Below are positions 43,962-52,895 of a stretch of DNA of 64,000 nucleotides, one piece after another. The stretch is taken from positions 21,445 through 85,444 of the forward strand of contig JAPKBR010000011.1 in NCBI GenBank assembly GCA_028823345.1. The letters run 5' to 3'. The notes under the pieces are model-generated. The model saw only the letters and a list, made by a program, of their open reading frames with translations, had not been told where the DNA came from and made no database searches. This DNA is from Planctomycetota bacterium (GTDB lineage: Bacteria; Planctomycetota; UBA1135; GCA-002686595). The position numbers and the translations under genes are program-made. Position 1 is the stretch's first letter. The number at the start of each line of letters is the position of its first letter.

Positions 43962-45080
43962 ATGAAACCCCGCTTGGTTGAACTTTTGCGCTGCCCCGGC
44001 TGCGGCGCGGCCCTGACCTGCTTCTCCTTCGAAGAACGGCCGGACGCCGCCGGTCTAGCCCAGGGGGGCGAAGCCTATGGCACGGAAATCGAATCGGGAC
44101 TGCTGGCCTGCCAAGGTTGCGACCTGGCCTTTCCGATCATCGAGGAAGTTCCCCGGGTCATCCGCAATGCTTTCGAAGAGTACGCAGATTGGTTCAAAGA
44201 ACAGTCGCCGCGGATCACCGCGATCGATGGCCTCGGCGCGGTCTCGCAAAAAATCGGCAGCGTAGATAGCTCCCGATTCGACAAACGCTCCAACGAGTCC
44301 TTCAGCCTCCAGTGGGAAAAATACCAGTACGGGGACAAGACCTGGTTCAAGAGTGATTTGGACCAGCGCCGGGACGAGTTTTTGGATGCCGTACAGCTTT
44401 CAGCCGATGAACTCGACGGCAAGCTCGTGCTCGACGCGGGCTGCGGCAATGGGCGCCTGACCGCATCGGTCACGCGCTACGGAGCAGAGGTCATCGGCAT
44501 GGACCTTTCCCGCAGCGTAGTGCGCGCCCACAAGATGCGCGATGAACACGCGGGAGAAAACGCGCCTCGCTTGCACTTCGTGCAGGGCAACGTGATGGAG
44601 CCGCCCTTTGCGCCGGAGACCTTTGATCACGAACACACCTCGGGCGTGTTGCACCACACCCCCAGCACGGAACGTTCCCTGGACAGTTTCTTGACCTTGG
44701 TCAAACCCGGCGGTCGGGTCTATGTGCAGCTCTATCGCACCCGGGAACCTTGGATCGGCATTCCCAACGCAATCATCCGCGCCTGCACCAGCCGCCTGCC
44801 CCTCAATCTGCTCTTCAACGTCCTGTACTTCCTCGCGCCCCTGCACCGCTGGCTGGTTCTGATTGTTGCGAAGTTACGGGGCGAAACCTCCCCCATCGCA
44901 GACACCAGTCGCCGGGAACAAGCGATCAGTCTCTTCGACAACTACTCGCCCCGTTACCAATACCGCTACACCCCCGCTCAGATGGAAAAACTCTTCACCG
45001 AGCGCGGGCTCAAGAATGTGAGGGATGTGACCTTCGAAAACGAAGCCCGTCACATGGTTGCCTTCGTGGGTGATAAATAA
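43962..45080 (+). CDS. Class I SAM-dependent methyltransferase with N-terminal zinc-ribbon (Trm112-like)
   Basis: 372 residues. N-terminal ribbon with two Cys pairs (LLRCPGCGAAL and LLACQGCDLAFPI), like Trm112/YbaR fused upstream of many planctomycete methyltransferases. The Rossmann core follows: motif I VLDAGCGNGRLT, acidic VIGMDLSRSVV, FVQGNVMEPPF and the motif IV/V region HEHTSGVLHHTP, KPGGRVYVQLY. Near the C-terminus a hydrophobic pair (LPLNLLFNVLYFLAPLHRWLVLI) may contact the membrane. Small-molecule or glycan methyltransferase by context, between a GT4 and an asparagine synthetase with intergenic gaps of 30 and 3 bases. Confidence 0.88.
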   Translation: MKPRLVELLRCPGCGAALTCFSFEERPDAAGLAQGGEAYGTEIESGLLACQGCDLAFPIIEEVPRVIRNAFEEYADWFKEQSPRITAIDGLGAVSQKIGSVDSSRFDKRSNESFSLQWEKYQYGDKTWFKSDLDQRRDEFLDAVQLSADELDGKLVLDAGCGNGRLTASVTRYGAEVIGMDLSRSVVRAHKMRDEHAGENAPRLHFVQGNVMEPPFAPETFDHEHTSGVLHHTPSTERSLDSFLTLVKPGGRVYVQLYRTREPWIGIPNAIIRACTSRLPLNLLFNVLYFLAPLHRWLVLIVAKLRGETSPIADTSRREQAISLFDNYSPRYQYRYTPAQMEKLFTERGLKNVRDVTFENEARHMVAFVGDK

Positions 45081-45083
45081 CCC

Positions 45084-46973
45084 ATGTGCGGCATCGCGGG
45101 GATTTACTTGGGCGACGGGGCTGGCCAGATCGACGCCGGACTGCTCGAACGCATGACCCAGAGCATGCATCACCGGGGACCCAACGGGAGCGGCACCTGG
45201 AATGCGGGACGGTTTGGCCTCGGGCACCGGCGCTTGTCGATCCTGGACTTGACCGATGCTGGCGCCCAGCCCATGAGTGGCCTCGGCGAAACCGTCTGGG
45301 TTAGCTTTAACGGGGAAATCTACAACTGGCGCAAGGTGCGCGCCGAGCTCCAGGCCAAGGGGCATACCTTCAACAGTGAGTGCGACACCGAAATCCTAGC
45401 CGCCGGTTGGCGTGAGTGGGGCGAAGACCTGCCGAGCAAACTGCACGGCATGTTTGCGTTCGCCATCGTGGATCTGCAGCGCAAGAGTCTGTTCCTAGTG
45501 CGCGACCGCTTGGGGATCAAACCCCTCTATTGGGCCGAGGTTGGGGATGATCTGCTCTTTGCCTCGGAAATCCGCGCCCTGCTCGAAGACCCGCGGCTGG
45601 TGCCCAGCCCGAACCCCGAGCGCGTGGATGCCTACTTGACCCTGGGATATGTGCCCGGAGAAGAAACGTTCTTCAAAGGCATCGAGAAACTGCGGCCAGG
45701 TCACTCCATGCTGCTTGAAGATGGTCGTAGAAACATCCGGCGCTGGTATGACCCGAGCCAGATCGAACCCCTCGACCTGGATTACGGGGAAGCCAAAAAG
45801 CAACTGGAGGAGTTGCTCTTGGCCTCGATCGAAGAGCACCTGATGAGCGATGTGCCCCTGGGCTGTTTCTTGTCCGGAGGCGTGGACTCGTCTGGTTTGG
45901 TGGCCTACCTGACTCAAAAGCTTGGCCAAAAAGTACAGACATTCACCGTCGGCTATCCCGAAGACCGGAGCGAACTCGGCCACGCCGCTCAGGTGGCAGA
46001 GTTGTTCGGTACCGAGCACCATGCCCTCGAATTGACCCACGGGGATTTCTTCTTGGGAGTCGACCGCCAACTGGAGCACGCGGAGGAACCCCTCCTGGAA
46101 AGTGCCGCAGTGGCCCTCCTAGAGCTCTCCACCTTTGCCAGTTCCCGGGCAACGGTGCTCCTTTCAGGGGAGGGCGCAGACGAAGCCTTCGCAGGTTACC
46201 CCCTCTACGAGCGCAACCTCAAGCTCGACCAACTGCGGCGTATCTTCTTCCCCCTACAAAACTCCGGCGTGCGTGCCCTCGCCCGCAAGGTCCTGCCCGG
46301 GGAACGCATGGCCAAGTACCTGGACTGGATGGCCCAGCCCACCGCCGCCCGACACCAGGGAAACTCCTGCGACGTGACTCCTGCAGTGCGCCGCATGCTC
46401 TATGGCCCCGGTGGTGACGACGGTTCCTGGATCCGCGACCATTTTGCCCAGTTGTTCGCCAAGACAGAGGGCCAGGATTTGGTGGCTCGCATGCAAGCTG
46501 CCGACCTTGAGACATGGCTTGTGGATGACCTCTTGCTGAAAGCCGACAAGATGACCATGGCCGCCTCCATCGAATTGCGCGTGCCGTTCCTCGACCATCG
46601 CCTTGTGGAATTTGGCCTAGCCCTGCCACGCTCGCACAAACTGCGCGGCAGCACCGGCAAGTTCATCCTCAAAGATCTGCTCAGCGATTGCGTCCCAAAA
46701 GACCTTTTGTTCCGCACCAAGCAGGGCTTCCCCGTTCCCATTTCCCAGTGGTTCCGGGAGGGCTTGTACAACCGGGTGGAGCGACTCCTCACGGACGAAC
46801 GCACCACCGCCCGCGGCTACCTCGCCCCCGGCTATGTGCAAAATGCCCTCGAGCGACACAAGTCCGGCAAAGAGGATCTGGGTCGACGCCTCTTTTCCCT
46901 GGTGGTCCTCGAACTCTGGCACCGCCGCTGGGTCGAAGGGGAAAGCAACCCCGCCGCTGCCCTCGGGGAGTGA
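45084..46973 (+). CDS. asnB: Asparagine synthetase (glutamine-hydrolysing)
   Basis: 629 residues. Class II glutamine amidotransferase with the N-terminal nucleophile Cys2 (MCGIAGIYLG), glutamine-site RLSILDLTDAGAQPM, FNGEIYNWRKVR, and the synthetase domain ATP-pyrophosphatase P-loop FLSGGVDSSG at about 263-271. Further blocks are LSGEGADEAFAGY and ELRVPFLDHRLVEF. Makes asparagine from aspartate, glutamine and ATP. In polysaccharide operons such enzymes may instead amidate a sugar acid or peptide carboxyl. It follows the methyltransferase by three bases, so it belongs to the GT4-methyltransferase unit and a glycan-amidation role is plausible. Confidence 0.93.
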   Translation: MCGIAGIYLGDGAGQIDAGLLERMTQSMHHRGPNGSGTWNAGRFGLGHRRLSILDLTDAGAQPMSGLGETVWVSFNGEIYNWRKVRAELQAKGHTFNSECDTEILAAGWREWGEDLPSKLHGMFAFAIVDLQRKSLFLVRDRLGIKPLYWAEVGDDLLFASEIRALLEDPRLVPSPNPERVDAYLTLGYVPGEETFFKGIEKLRPGHSMLLEDGRRNIRRWYDPSQIEPLDLDYGEAKKQLEELLLASIEEHLMSDVPLGCFLSGGVDSSGLVAYLTQKLGQKVQTFTVGYPEDRSELGHAAQVAELFGTEHHALELTHGDFFLGVDRQLEHAEEPLLESAAVALLELSTFASSRATVLLSGEGADEAFAGYPLYERNLKLDQLRRIFFPLQNSGVRALARKVLPGERMAKYLDWMAQPTAARHQGNSCDVTPAVRRMLYGPGGDDGSWIRDHFAQLFAKTEGQDLVARMQAADLETWLVDDLLLKADKMTMAASIELRVPFLDHRLVEFGLALPRSHKLRGSTGKFILKDLLSDCVPKDLLFRTKQGFPVPISQWFREGLYNRVERLLTDERTTARGYLAPGYVQNALERHKSGKEDLGRRLFSLVVLELWHRRWVEGESNPAAALGE

Positions 46974-46988
46974 CTCCCCCAGTCGCCG

Positions 46989-48257
46989 CTACTGGATACG
47001 CCAGCCGCGCTTAGCCAGGCGGTCGAGGGCATGGCGGTATTCTCGCTCGATGCCGTCCACTAGGCCCCCTTCGCCCCGGGCGGCAGCGGGCAGGAGGTTC
47101 CAGGTGTAGGTTTCCAATTCCAAGTGCAATTCTCCCGCGGGCCAGGAATCAGGGTGGTCGAGGGCCGCGTCAAGAATCCCCTCTAATTCTGCGCGGGTGG
47201 TGGTGAGACCTTGCATCTCCACTAGATTCACCGGCACATGGAAATGGCAGCGCCACTCGTTGCAGGCGAGCCAGGCATCCAGGTCCCCAGGTAGCTCGTT
47301 CAGATCAGAGGCGCGTTCGTGCCCCCCACCGTTGGCGCGCCTTCCGGTGACTTGGTGCAAGTAGCAGGGCTCGTCCAAACCCAAGAACACATTCCGTGCG
47401 TCTTCGTGATCAGCCGGCTCGCGCAGTACCAGGGCACTGGACAGTTGCACCTTGGAAGCGGCTCCCCCGAGATTGGCGTTCCGCCAAGCATGGGAAGGCA
47501 CCTCGAATTCCACCGCCGCATGACAGGTGTCCAGGCAAGTGGAGAGCATCTCGCCAGCCACCTGTTCCGCGTGCGCGGCGTCGAGGCCCTGATCCTCGCG
47601 CAAAACCCGTGCGGCTCTCATGCGCGCCACGACCAGGAACTCCGCCAACTCCGCCGAGTCCCCCGCCGACGCCCGGGGCTCGGCTTCCAAACCCAAGGAC
47701 AACCGCGGGCCGCTTTCTCCTGCCTGCAAGGCCCAAAGCCCTGACGCGGCCTGGGCCAAACCCCGGCTGTAAGCGTGCAAGGTCGCCGGTCCCTCACTCC
47801 AGGCTCCGTAGCCACCGGGATGCGTACTCACCGAAACCCGGGCGGGTACCTGGGCCGAATCCAAGGCCAGTCGACGGGTGACACCCGCCACATCAAGGGT
47901 GAACTCCAAGCGCCGTGGATCATCCCAGGCGGGGGCATACACGTCAGCCTTCAGTCCTTCCGTGTGGAAATTTCCGAAGGGAAACGAGTTCGCGGTAAAG
48001 GGCACCAGGCTGTTCTCCCTCAGTAAGCCTGCCAAGGAATCAAAAGCATCGGAGTCGCTGGCCAAAATGCGCGCCACCGAAGCCGGAAGATAAAGCCCCA
48101 CACCAAAAACGGCTCCCGGGGCCAATCGCTCCCGCAGGGGCAGGGTGATCTCGCGGATGCCCTGAAGGATCGCGGGAAGATCTTCCCCCGGATGGAGATT
48201 CAGACAGTAGCCCAACCAAACCGAGCGGTCAGGAAAGTCCGGGTGCTTGAGGCGCAC
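46989..48257 (-). CDS. eboE: EboE-like metabolite-traffic protein (TIM-barrel fold)
   Basis: 422 residues. The N-terminal signature VWLGYCLNLHPGEDLPAIL and the order LPLRERL, FGVGLYLPASVARIL, VPFTANSFPFGNFHTEGLKADVYAPAWDDP resemble EboE proteins. Those belong to the ebo cluster implicated in moving a metabolite precursor to the periplasm. Later blocks include DTCHAAVEFE, FLGLDEPCYLHQVTG and CHFHVPVNL, consistent with a xylose-isomerase-like barrel. None of eboA, B, C, D or F is adjacent. The start is a GTG whose first base overlaps the TAG of the Trm112-like gene (TAGTG), so the pair is translationally coupled. Assignment rests on N-terminal similarity recalled by eye. Confidence 0.65.
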   Translation of the reverse strand: MRLKHPDFPDRSVWLGYCLNLHPGEDLPAILQGIREITLPLRERLAPGAVFGVGLYLPASVARILASDSDAFDSLAGLLRENSLVPFTANSFPFGNFHTEGLKADVYAPAWDDPRRLEFTLDVAGVTRRLALDSAQVPARVSVSTHPGGYGAWSEGPATLHAYSRGLAQAASGLWALQAGESGPRLSLGLEAEPRASAGDSAELAEFLVVARMRAARVLREDQGLDAAHAEQVAGEMLSTCLDTCHAAVEFEVPSHAWRNANLGGAASKVQLSSALVLREPADHEDARNVFLGLDEPCYLHQVTGRRANGGGHERASDLNELPGDLDAWLACNEWRCHFHVPVNLVEMQGLTTTRAELEGILDAALDHPDSWPAGELHLELETYTWNLLPAAARGEGGLVDGIEREYRHALDRLAKRGWRIQ

Positions 48258-48520
48258 TATTGAGTGCTCGCCACCAAAATGCCTTCATCGATCAACAGCA
48301 CTGGAATGCCGTCACGAATCGGATAGATCAAGGTGCCGTCTTCGCGCAAAAGCCCCTCTTCGAGGACTTCGGTCACGGGCTCGCCGCCGACGTTTACCAC
48401 GCTTCCCCCCTCGATGGATCCATTGAGGTTGCCCAGCACGGCGTCGCCGGCTTCAGTCAGGGGCTGATGGGTTTTAGGGCAAGCCAAAATCTTGAGCAAC
48501 TCGGGGTCTACGGGGCACAT
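48257..48520 (-). CDS. Trm112-like / UPF0434 (YcaR-type) small protein
   Basis: 87 residues from the ATG at 48520. Begins VDPELLKILACPKTHQPLTEA and ends LLREDGTLIYPIRDGIPVLLIDEGI, the hallmark start and finish of YcaR/Trm112-like proteins. Only one Cys of the usual zinc ribbon is kept and the metal site may be lost. In other organisms Trm112 activates methyltransferases; bacterial UPF0434 members have no settled role. The upstream open frame is antisense to the exported protein at 48601. The stop overlaps the next gene's GTG. Confidence 0.8.
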   Translation of the reverse strand: MCPVDPELLKILACPKTHQPLTEAGDAVLGNLNGSIEGGSVVNVGGEPVTEVLEEGLLREDGTLIYPIRDGIPVLLIDEGILVASTQ

Positions 48521-48600
48521 GGGCCCACTATGGCGTTTTTTGGGCCCCGAGCCAAGGGATGGGCTGGACGAAGCCCCCGCTTGGAAGAGAAACTGGGCCC

Positions 48601-49722
48601 GTGCTGCGATTTCTACTCCCCATGGCCCTCTGCGCCTCGATCCCCCTGGCCCCCGGCAAGGACGCGCAAACCCCTCCGACCCAAGACCCCCTCGACGGAA
48701 CAACTCCAGCCGAGTCCACGCCCCAGCCCTCTAGTCTCACCCTAGACCTGCCCCCCAGCGCCGCCGCACGGGCCTGGTCTCTGGTGGGCCCCGGGACCAT
48801 CCCCCAACCCCTGCCCAAGGATTGGACCGCCCAGCTGGCCTCGGACCCCTGGGCCAGGCCCGAAACCTTCACCCTCTGGGCCAATTCCCTACGGGCGGCC
48901 AAGTCCCCGGGCCCAAAGGCAGCCCCGGCCCGCGCCCTACTCGCATTCCTGGCCGCCGCCCACCAAAGACCCCAAGGCGCATGGAATCACGTGGCTGGAT
49001 TGGCCGAGACCCCGGAGTGGGTTGCGGCCCTTGTGCCGCGCCTGCTCCCCGGCGTACCTCTTGAGACCAAGATCCAAGCTGGTGGAGTGCCCGCACCCCT
49101 GATCCGTGGCGTGCGGCTCAACCCCATCGCCCCCCCGCGGGATCCCGCCATCCCCGCTTGGGCAGCGGCTCCGCGCAAGGCGCAGGCCAAGAACTTGCGC
49201 GTGGAAGACTCCATCATCGATCTCGAAATCGACATCAGCGGCGGAGGGATCGAACTGTTGCTCACCTTGGGCTCGGGACCAAGCACCGCCGTCACCTGCA
49301 GCACCCCCTTCATGCCAGGCTTTCGGATCAACAGCGAGTACCTGGACTTTGAGCGCCAAGAACCCATGGGGTCGTGGCACCTCTTGGTTCTCACCCCCGA
49401 TGACGAAGAACCACGCAGCCTTTACGCGCGCGTGCGCAAGGACGAGCTCATGTTGCCCACGGCGCCAGGAGCCCAGGTGAGCCTCAGCCACAGCATGAGA
49501 ACCATGGGCATGGTCCTGCTGTTGGACAAGGAACCCAACCCACGCATGATCGCCGCGGCCGCGGCCTTCTCCGACCTCTTAGGAGTACCCGTCACCCTGA
49601 GCCAAGGGCAGCGCGTCCCCCATGACGGGCGCAAGCGCATCGATCTGGTGGATCCCGCCCGCCGTGAAGCCTTGCTGCGCGCCCTCTGCAATTCCATCGA
49701 GGAAAGGGTCCTGCACCCCTGA
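48601..49722 (+). CDS. Exported protein, function unknown
   Basis: About 373 residues from a GTG at 48601, chosen because it directly precedes a signal peptide (RFLLPMALCASIPLAPG); an ATG at 48622 lies inside it and one at 48559 is further upstream. Pro/Thr/Ser-rich linker to about residue 55, an Ala/Leu-rich helical region, and a C-terminal region with beta strands (DSIIDLEIDISGGGIELLLTL, SWHLLVLTPDDEEPRSLYARV). No domain recognised. The coding region is continuous and uses the neighbours' codon pattern. Divergent from the Trm112-like gene, with overlapping 5' regions if the upstream ATG is used. Confidence 0.6.
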   Translation: MLRFLLPMALCASIPLAPGKDAQTPPTQDPLDGTTPAESTPQPSSLTLDLPPSAAARAWSLVGPGTIPQPLPKDWTAQLASDPWARPETFTLWANSLRAAKSPGPKAAPARALLAFLAAAHQRPQGAWNHVAGLAETPEWVAALVPRLLPGVPLETKIQAGGVPAPLIRGVRLNPIAPPRDPAIPAWAAAPRKAQAKNLRVEDSIIDLEIDISGGGIELLLTLGSGPSTAVTCSTPFMPGFRINSEYLDFERQEPMGSWHLLVLTPDDEEPRSLYARVRKDELMLPTAPGAQVSLSHSMRTMGMVLLLDKEPNPRMIAAAAAFSDLLGVPVTLSQGQRVPHDGRKRIDLVDPARREALLRALCNSIEERVLHP

Positions 49723-49819
49723 ATTCCCCGAGAACCTTCCCCCGGTGCTGACCGACCCAGATCCAATTGCGTACCCTCTGTGCGCGCAAATTTCAGCGAC
49801 CCGCGCAGACTCAAATCCC

Positions 49820-51145
49820 ATGTATACCGAACACCGACAACGATTCCTGGACGAGCTCCAGAAACACGGCGCCTGCGCCCTGATCCCCACCAACCCCACC
49901 CGCACCCGTAGCGCCGACACGGAATTCAGATTCCGTCCTGGCAGTGACTTTTGGTACCTGACCGGTTTCGCCGAGCCCGAGTCCTGGTTGCTCTTGTTGC
50001 CCGCGGGCAAAGGCAAGGATCAACCTAGCCGCAGCATCTTGTTCCTACGTAAGAAGGACAAAACCATGGAAATCTGGAATGGGCTGCGCCTTGGAATCGA
50101 TGCGGCGCCCGAGCACCTCTCCATTGACGAGGCCTATGATGTGGAGGACCTTTGGAATTGCCTACCCGACCTGCTCGAAGGTTATGAGCGTTTGGTCTTC
50201 GCCACGGGGCTTTGCAGCGAGAACGACTCGGCGGTACTCGAAACCCTCAGCGGGCTACGGGCCCGTGTGCGCGGCGGCGTTCAAGCCCCGGTCCAGATCC
50301 TCGACCCAGGTCCCATCCTGCACGAACTGCGCTTAATCAAGGGCAAGGGCGAGATCGAGGTGATGCGCAAAGCTGCCGCGATCACCGACGAGGCCCACCG
50401 AAAGGTGATGTCCGTCTCTAGCCCGGGCACCAACGAGTGCGAACTCGACGCGCTCTTGGACTACACCTTCCGCGCCCGCGGAGGCACTGGTGCTTCCTAT
50501 GGCAACATCGTCGCTGGTGGAACCAACGCTTGCATCCTGCACTACGTTGAAAACAACGCCCCCCTTCAGGATGGGGATATTTGTCTCGTGGACGCGGGGG
50601 CCGAGTTCGACTTCTATGCCTCCGACGTGACGCGCTCATTCCCGGTCAACGGCAAGTTCAGCGAAGCGCAGGCCAAGGTCTACTCCGTAGTGCTCGAAGC
50701 CCAATTGGCGGCCATCGCCCAATGCCAACCGGGCAACACATTCCTTTCCGTGCATGAGGTTGCCCTAGGTGTCCTGGTGCGCGGCCTCATCAAGCTGGGC
50801 CTTTGCACAGGCAGCCCCGAAGAGGTCATCGAGAACGAGTCCTACCGGGATTACTACATGCACAGAACGGGCCATTGGATGGGCCTCGACGTGCACGACT
50901 GCGGCAGCTACCACCAGGGCGAGGCCTCGCGTCCCCTGGCAGCGGGCATGGTTCTTACCGTGGAACCGGGTCTCTACATTGCCCACGACGCGGAAGGTGC
51001 CCCCAAGGCCTTACGCGGCATCGGTATCCGCATCGAAGACGACATCCTGATCACCGCCGACGGCCATGAAAACCTGAGCGCGAAGATCCCCAAGTCGATT
51101 TCCGAAGTGGAAGCCGCATGCGCCGTGGCCAGCAGCGGTCACTAG
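49820..51145 (+). CDS. pepP: Xaa-Pro aminopeptidase P
   Basis: 441 residues from the ATG at 49820; the open frame to 49622 overlaps the upstream gene. Cleaves the N-terminal residue before proline. N-terminal creatinase-like domain (FRFRPGSDFWYLTGFAEPES) and pita-bread catalytic domain with all five metal ligands: D258 (CLVDAGAEFDFYA), D269 (SDVTRSF), H352 (HRTGHWMGLDVHD), E382 (LTVEPGLYI) and E406 (GIRIEDDIL). The N-terminal FxPxSDFxYLTGF signature identifies the aminopeptidase P branch. Cytoplasmic, normal length. Followed by a hairpin at 51183-51208. Confidence 0.93.
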   Translation: MYTEHRQRFLDELQKHGACALIPTNPTRTRSADTEFRFRPGSDFWYLTGFAEPESWLLLLPAGKGKDQPSRSILFLRKKDKTMEIWNGLRLGIDAAPEHLSIDEAYDVEDLWNCLPDLLEGYERLVFATGLCSENDSAVLETLSGLRARVRGGVQAPVQILDPGPILHELRLIKGKGEIEVMRKAAAITDEAHRKVMSVSSPGTNECELDALLDYTFRARGGTGASYGNIVAGGTNACILHYVENNAPLQDGDICLVDAGAEFDFYASDVTRSFPVNGKFSEAQAKVYSVVLEAQLAAIAQCQPGNTFLSVHEVALGVLVRGLIKLGLCTGSPEEVIENESYRDYYMHRTGHWMGLDVHDCGSYHQGEASRPLAAGMVLTVEPGLYIAHDAEGAPKALRGIGIRIEDDILITADGHENLSAKIPKSISEVEAACAVASSGH

Positions 51146-51182
51146 GGTTGAGGCCCGCCCCCAAGGCACCCCCCCAATGAAT

Positions 51183-51208
51183 CCGGCCCGTCCGTGAGGA
51201 CAGGCCGG
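51183..51208. terminator. Hairpin between pepP and tRNA-Lys
   Basis: CCGGCC-C-GTCC pairs with GGAC-A-GGCCGG around a GTGA loop, ten base pairs with one C/A mismatch. It lies 37 bases after pepP and 16 bases beyond the 3' end of the convergent tRNA-Lys, suiting termination in both directions. No T-run on either side. Confidence 0.6.
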
Positions 51209-51224
51209 TTCAGGGGGCCATGGA

Positions 51225-51300
51225 TGGTGAGCGCGCCAGGTCTCGAACCTGGGACCTACTGGTTAAAAGCCAGTTGCTCTACCAACTGAGCTACGCGCCC
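51225..51300 (-). tRNA. tRNA-Lys (anticodon TTT)
   Basis: Reverse strand gives acceptor GGGCGCG pairing with CGCGCTC, D-arm GCTCAGTTGGTAGAGC, anticodon arm ACTGG-CTTTTAA-CCAGT with anticodon TTT (Lys), T-arm CCAGG-TTCGAGA-CCTGG, discriminator A and encoded CCA. 76 bases. Confidence 0.97.
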
Positions 51301-51493
51301 ACCCATGGTCTGTCGCCGGTCTGCTGGACTTGCGCCCGTCAAACTTTTGACTTGTTGGCGCAGAGTCTAGATGGGAAAGGGGCCCGAGGCAAGCGCGGCT
51401 TTTGGGAATGCCAAAACCGTGACCTCGGGGTCGGGCTGCCCGGCTTGAGAACCCGTGGAGCAGGTGCCTCTGGAAGCCGAACCCGGGGCCTCC
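51301..51493. other. Intergenic spacer upstream of tRNA-Lys, no gene seen
   Basis: About 190 bases between tRNA-Lys and the end of frr, part of the 348-base gene-free gap after pepP. It should hold the tRNA-Lys promoter. A TTGACG hexamer occurs on the minus strand about 40 bases upstream of the tRNA, but no matching -10 element stands at the proper distance. Nothing else recognised. Confidence 0.4.
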
Positions 51494-52051
51494 TTAGACC
51501 TCTAATATCTCCTTGGACTTCTTGTCGAAGACGTCCGAAAGGAGCTTTTCGTACTCCTTGAGCAGGCTCTGTACATCGTCATGAAGGTCGTGGCACACGT
51601 CCTCGGTGATATCCTTGGCCTTCAACTGGTTGTCCGTATCCTTGTTGGCCTCCCGGCGCAGGTTGCGCAGGGTGATACGGCCCTCCTCGCAGATTTCCTT
51701 GGCCTTGGCCACGTACTTGTTGCGCTGGTCTCCGGAAAGGGGAGGCAGGTTGAGGATAATCACCTTGCCATCGTTGCTGGGAGAAATGCCCAGGTCGGAC
51801 TTCTGCAGGGCCTTTTCGATGTCCTTGATGGCGCTCATGTCAAAGGGCTTGATCACCAGGGTGCGTGGTTCGGGCACGGAGACCTGGGCCACCTGGGAAA
51901 GGGGCGTGGGTGTGCCGTAGTAGTCGACCCGGATGTTATCCACCAGAGTCGAGGAAGCCCGCGAGGTGCGGATTCCGCGCAATTGGTCAGTTGTGTGGGC
52001 TAGGGCCTTCTTCATGCGCTCGCGCGCGCTCTTAATCGTGTCTTGGGTCAT
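51494..52051 (-). CDS. frr: Ribosome recycling factor
   Basis: 185 residues, the family length. Releases ribosomes from mRNA after termination together with EF-G. Recognised from the N-terminal RERMKKALAHTTDQLRGIRTSRAS, VDYYGTPTPLSQVAQVSVPE, KPFDMSAIKDIEKAL, NDGKVIILNLPPLSGDQRN and the C-terminal coiled-coil helix. Its ATG overlaps the pyrH stop (ATGA), the classic pyrH-frr coupling. Confidence 0.97.
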   Translation of the reverse strand: MTQDTIKSARERMKKALAHTTDQLRGIRTSRASSTLVDNIRVDYYGTPTPLSQVAQVSVPEPRTLVIKPFDMSAIKDIEKALQKSDLGISPSNDGKVIILNLPPLSGDQRNKYVAKAKEICEEGRITLRNLRREANKDTDNQLKAKDITEDVCHDLHDDVQSLLKEYEKLLSDVFDKKSKEILEV

Positions 52052-52767
52052 GCTTCACTCCGGATTGTGGTGCCCAGGTCTTCGCCACGTACAACGCGTT
52101 CGAGGTTACCTACCTCGAAAGCGTCAAAGATCACCACGGGCACGTGGTTCTCTTGGCAGAGGGTGATTGCGGTACGGTCCATCACGCGCAGGTTGCGTTG
52201 CAGAACCTCATCATAGGAGAGGCTCTTGTAACGCTTGGCCGTGGGATCCTCTTCCGGATCCGCACTGTAAACCCCGTCGACCTTGGTGGCCTTGAGCAAG
52301 ACCTCGCACTCGAGTTCCGAGGCGCGTAGGGCGGCGGCGGTGTCCGTGGTGAAAAATGGGTTGCCGGTTCCTGCAGCAAGGATCACAACGCGTCCCTTGG
52401 ACAGGTGGGCTTCGGCCCGGCGGCGCACAAACCCCTCGGCCACGGCGCTGATTTCGAGGGCGGTCATCACCCTGGTTTCCACACCCGCCTGTTCGATGGC
52501 GTCGGAGAGGGCGAGGGCATTGATCACCGTGCCCAGCATGCCCATGTAGTCGGCGTTGGCGCGGTGGCCGCCCAGGCGCGAGAACTCGGCCCCGCGAAGG
52601 AGGTTCCCCCCCCCACAAACAATGGCCACTTGAACTCCCAAACCTGTCACGCGAACGATTTGACGGGCCAGGGACTGGACGGATTCCGGGTCAATTCCAT
52701 GACCGGCCACGGGATCACCCAGCGCTTCGCCGGACAGCTTGAGCAGAATACGCTTGTACATCTCCAT
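52048..52767 (-). CDS. pyrH: UMP kinase
   Basis: 239 residues. Phosphorylates UMP to UDP in pyrimidine nucleotide synthesis; hexameric amino-acid-kinase fold. Visible: RILLKLSGEALGD, VAIVCGGGNLLRG, DYMGMLGTVINALALSDAIE, ILAAGTGNPFFTTDTAAALRA, and KVDGVYSADPEEDP. The start is MEMYKR; the second Met at 52761 is equally plausible. It is followed by frr in overlap. The usual gene order rpsB-tsf-pyrH-frr is kept but an unknown gene and a terminator-like hairpin lie between tsf and pyrH. Confidence 0.97.
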   Translation of the reverse strand: MEMYKRILLKLSGEALGDPVAGHGIDPESVQSLARQIVRVTGLGVQVAIVCGGGNLLRGAEFSRLGGHRANADYMGMLGTVINALALSDAIEQAGVETRVMTALEISAVAEGFVRRRAEAHLSKGRVVILAAGTGNPFFTTDTAAALRASELECEVLLKATKVDGVYSADPEEDPTAKRYKSLSYDEVLQRNLRVMDRTAITLCQENHVPVVIFDAFEVGNLERVVRGEDLGTTIRSEA

Positions 52768-52895
52768 GGGGTGCCTTGCGGCGGGTGGCTAGGGTGCCTT
52801 TCGGCGGGAAGTCAAAGGCCTCTCGGCAGGGACAGGATAGCGACAAGAGAGATCCTCACACCAACATTGCTTGAGATTGACGGACAGATCCCAGC

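Noticed and set aside
51301..51350. TTGACG hexamer as -35 element of tRNA-Lys
   Set aside because: No A/T-rich -10 hexamer stands 16-18 bases downstream on the same strand.
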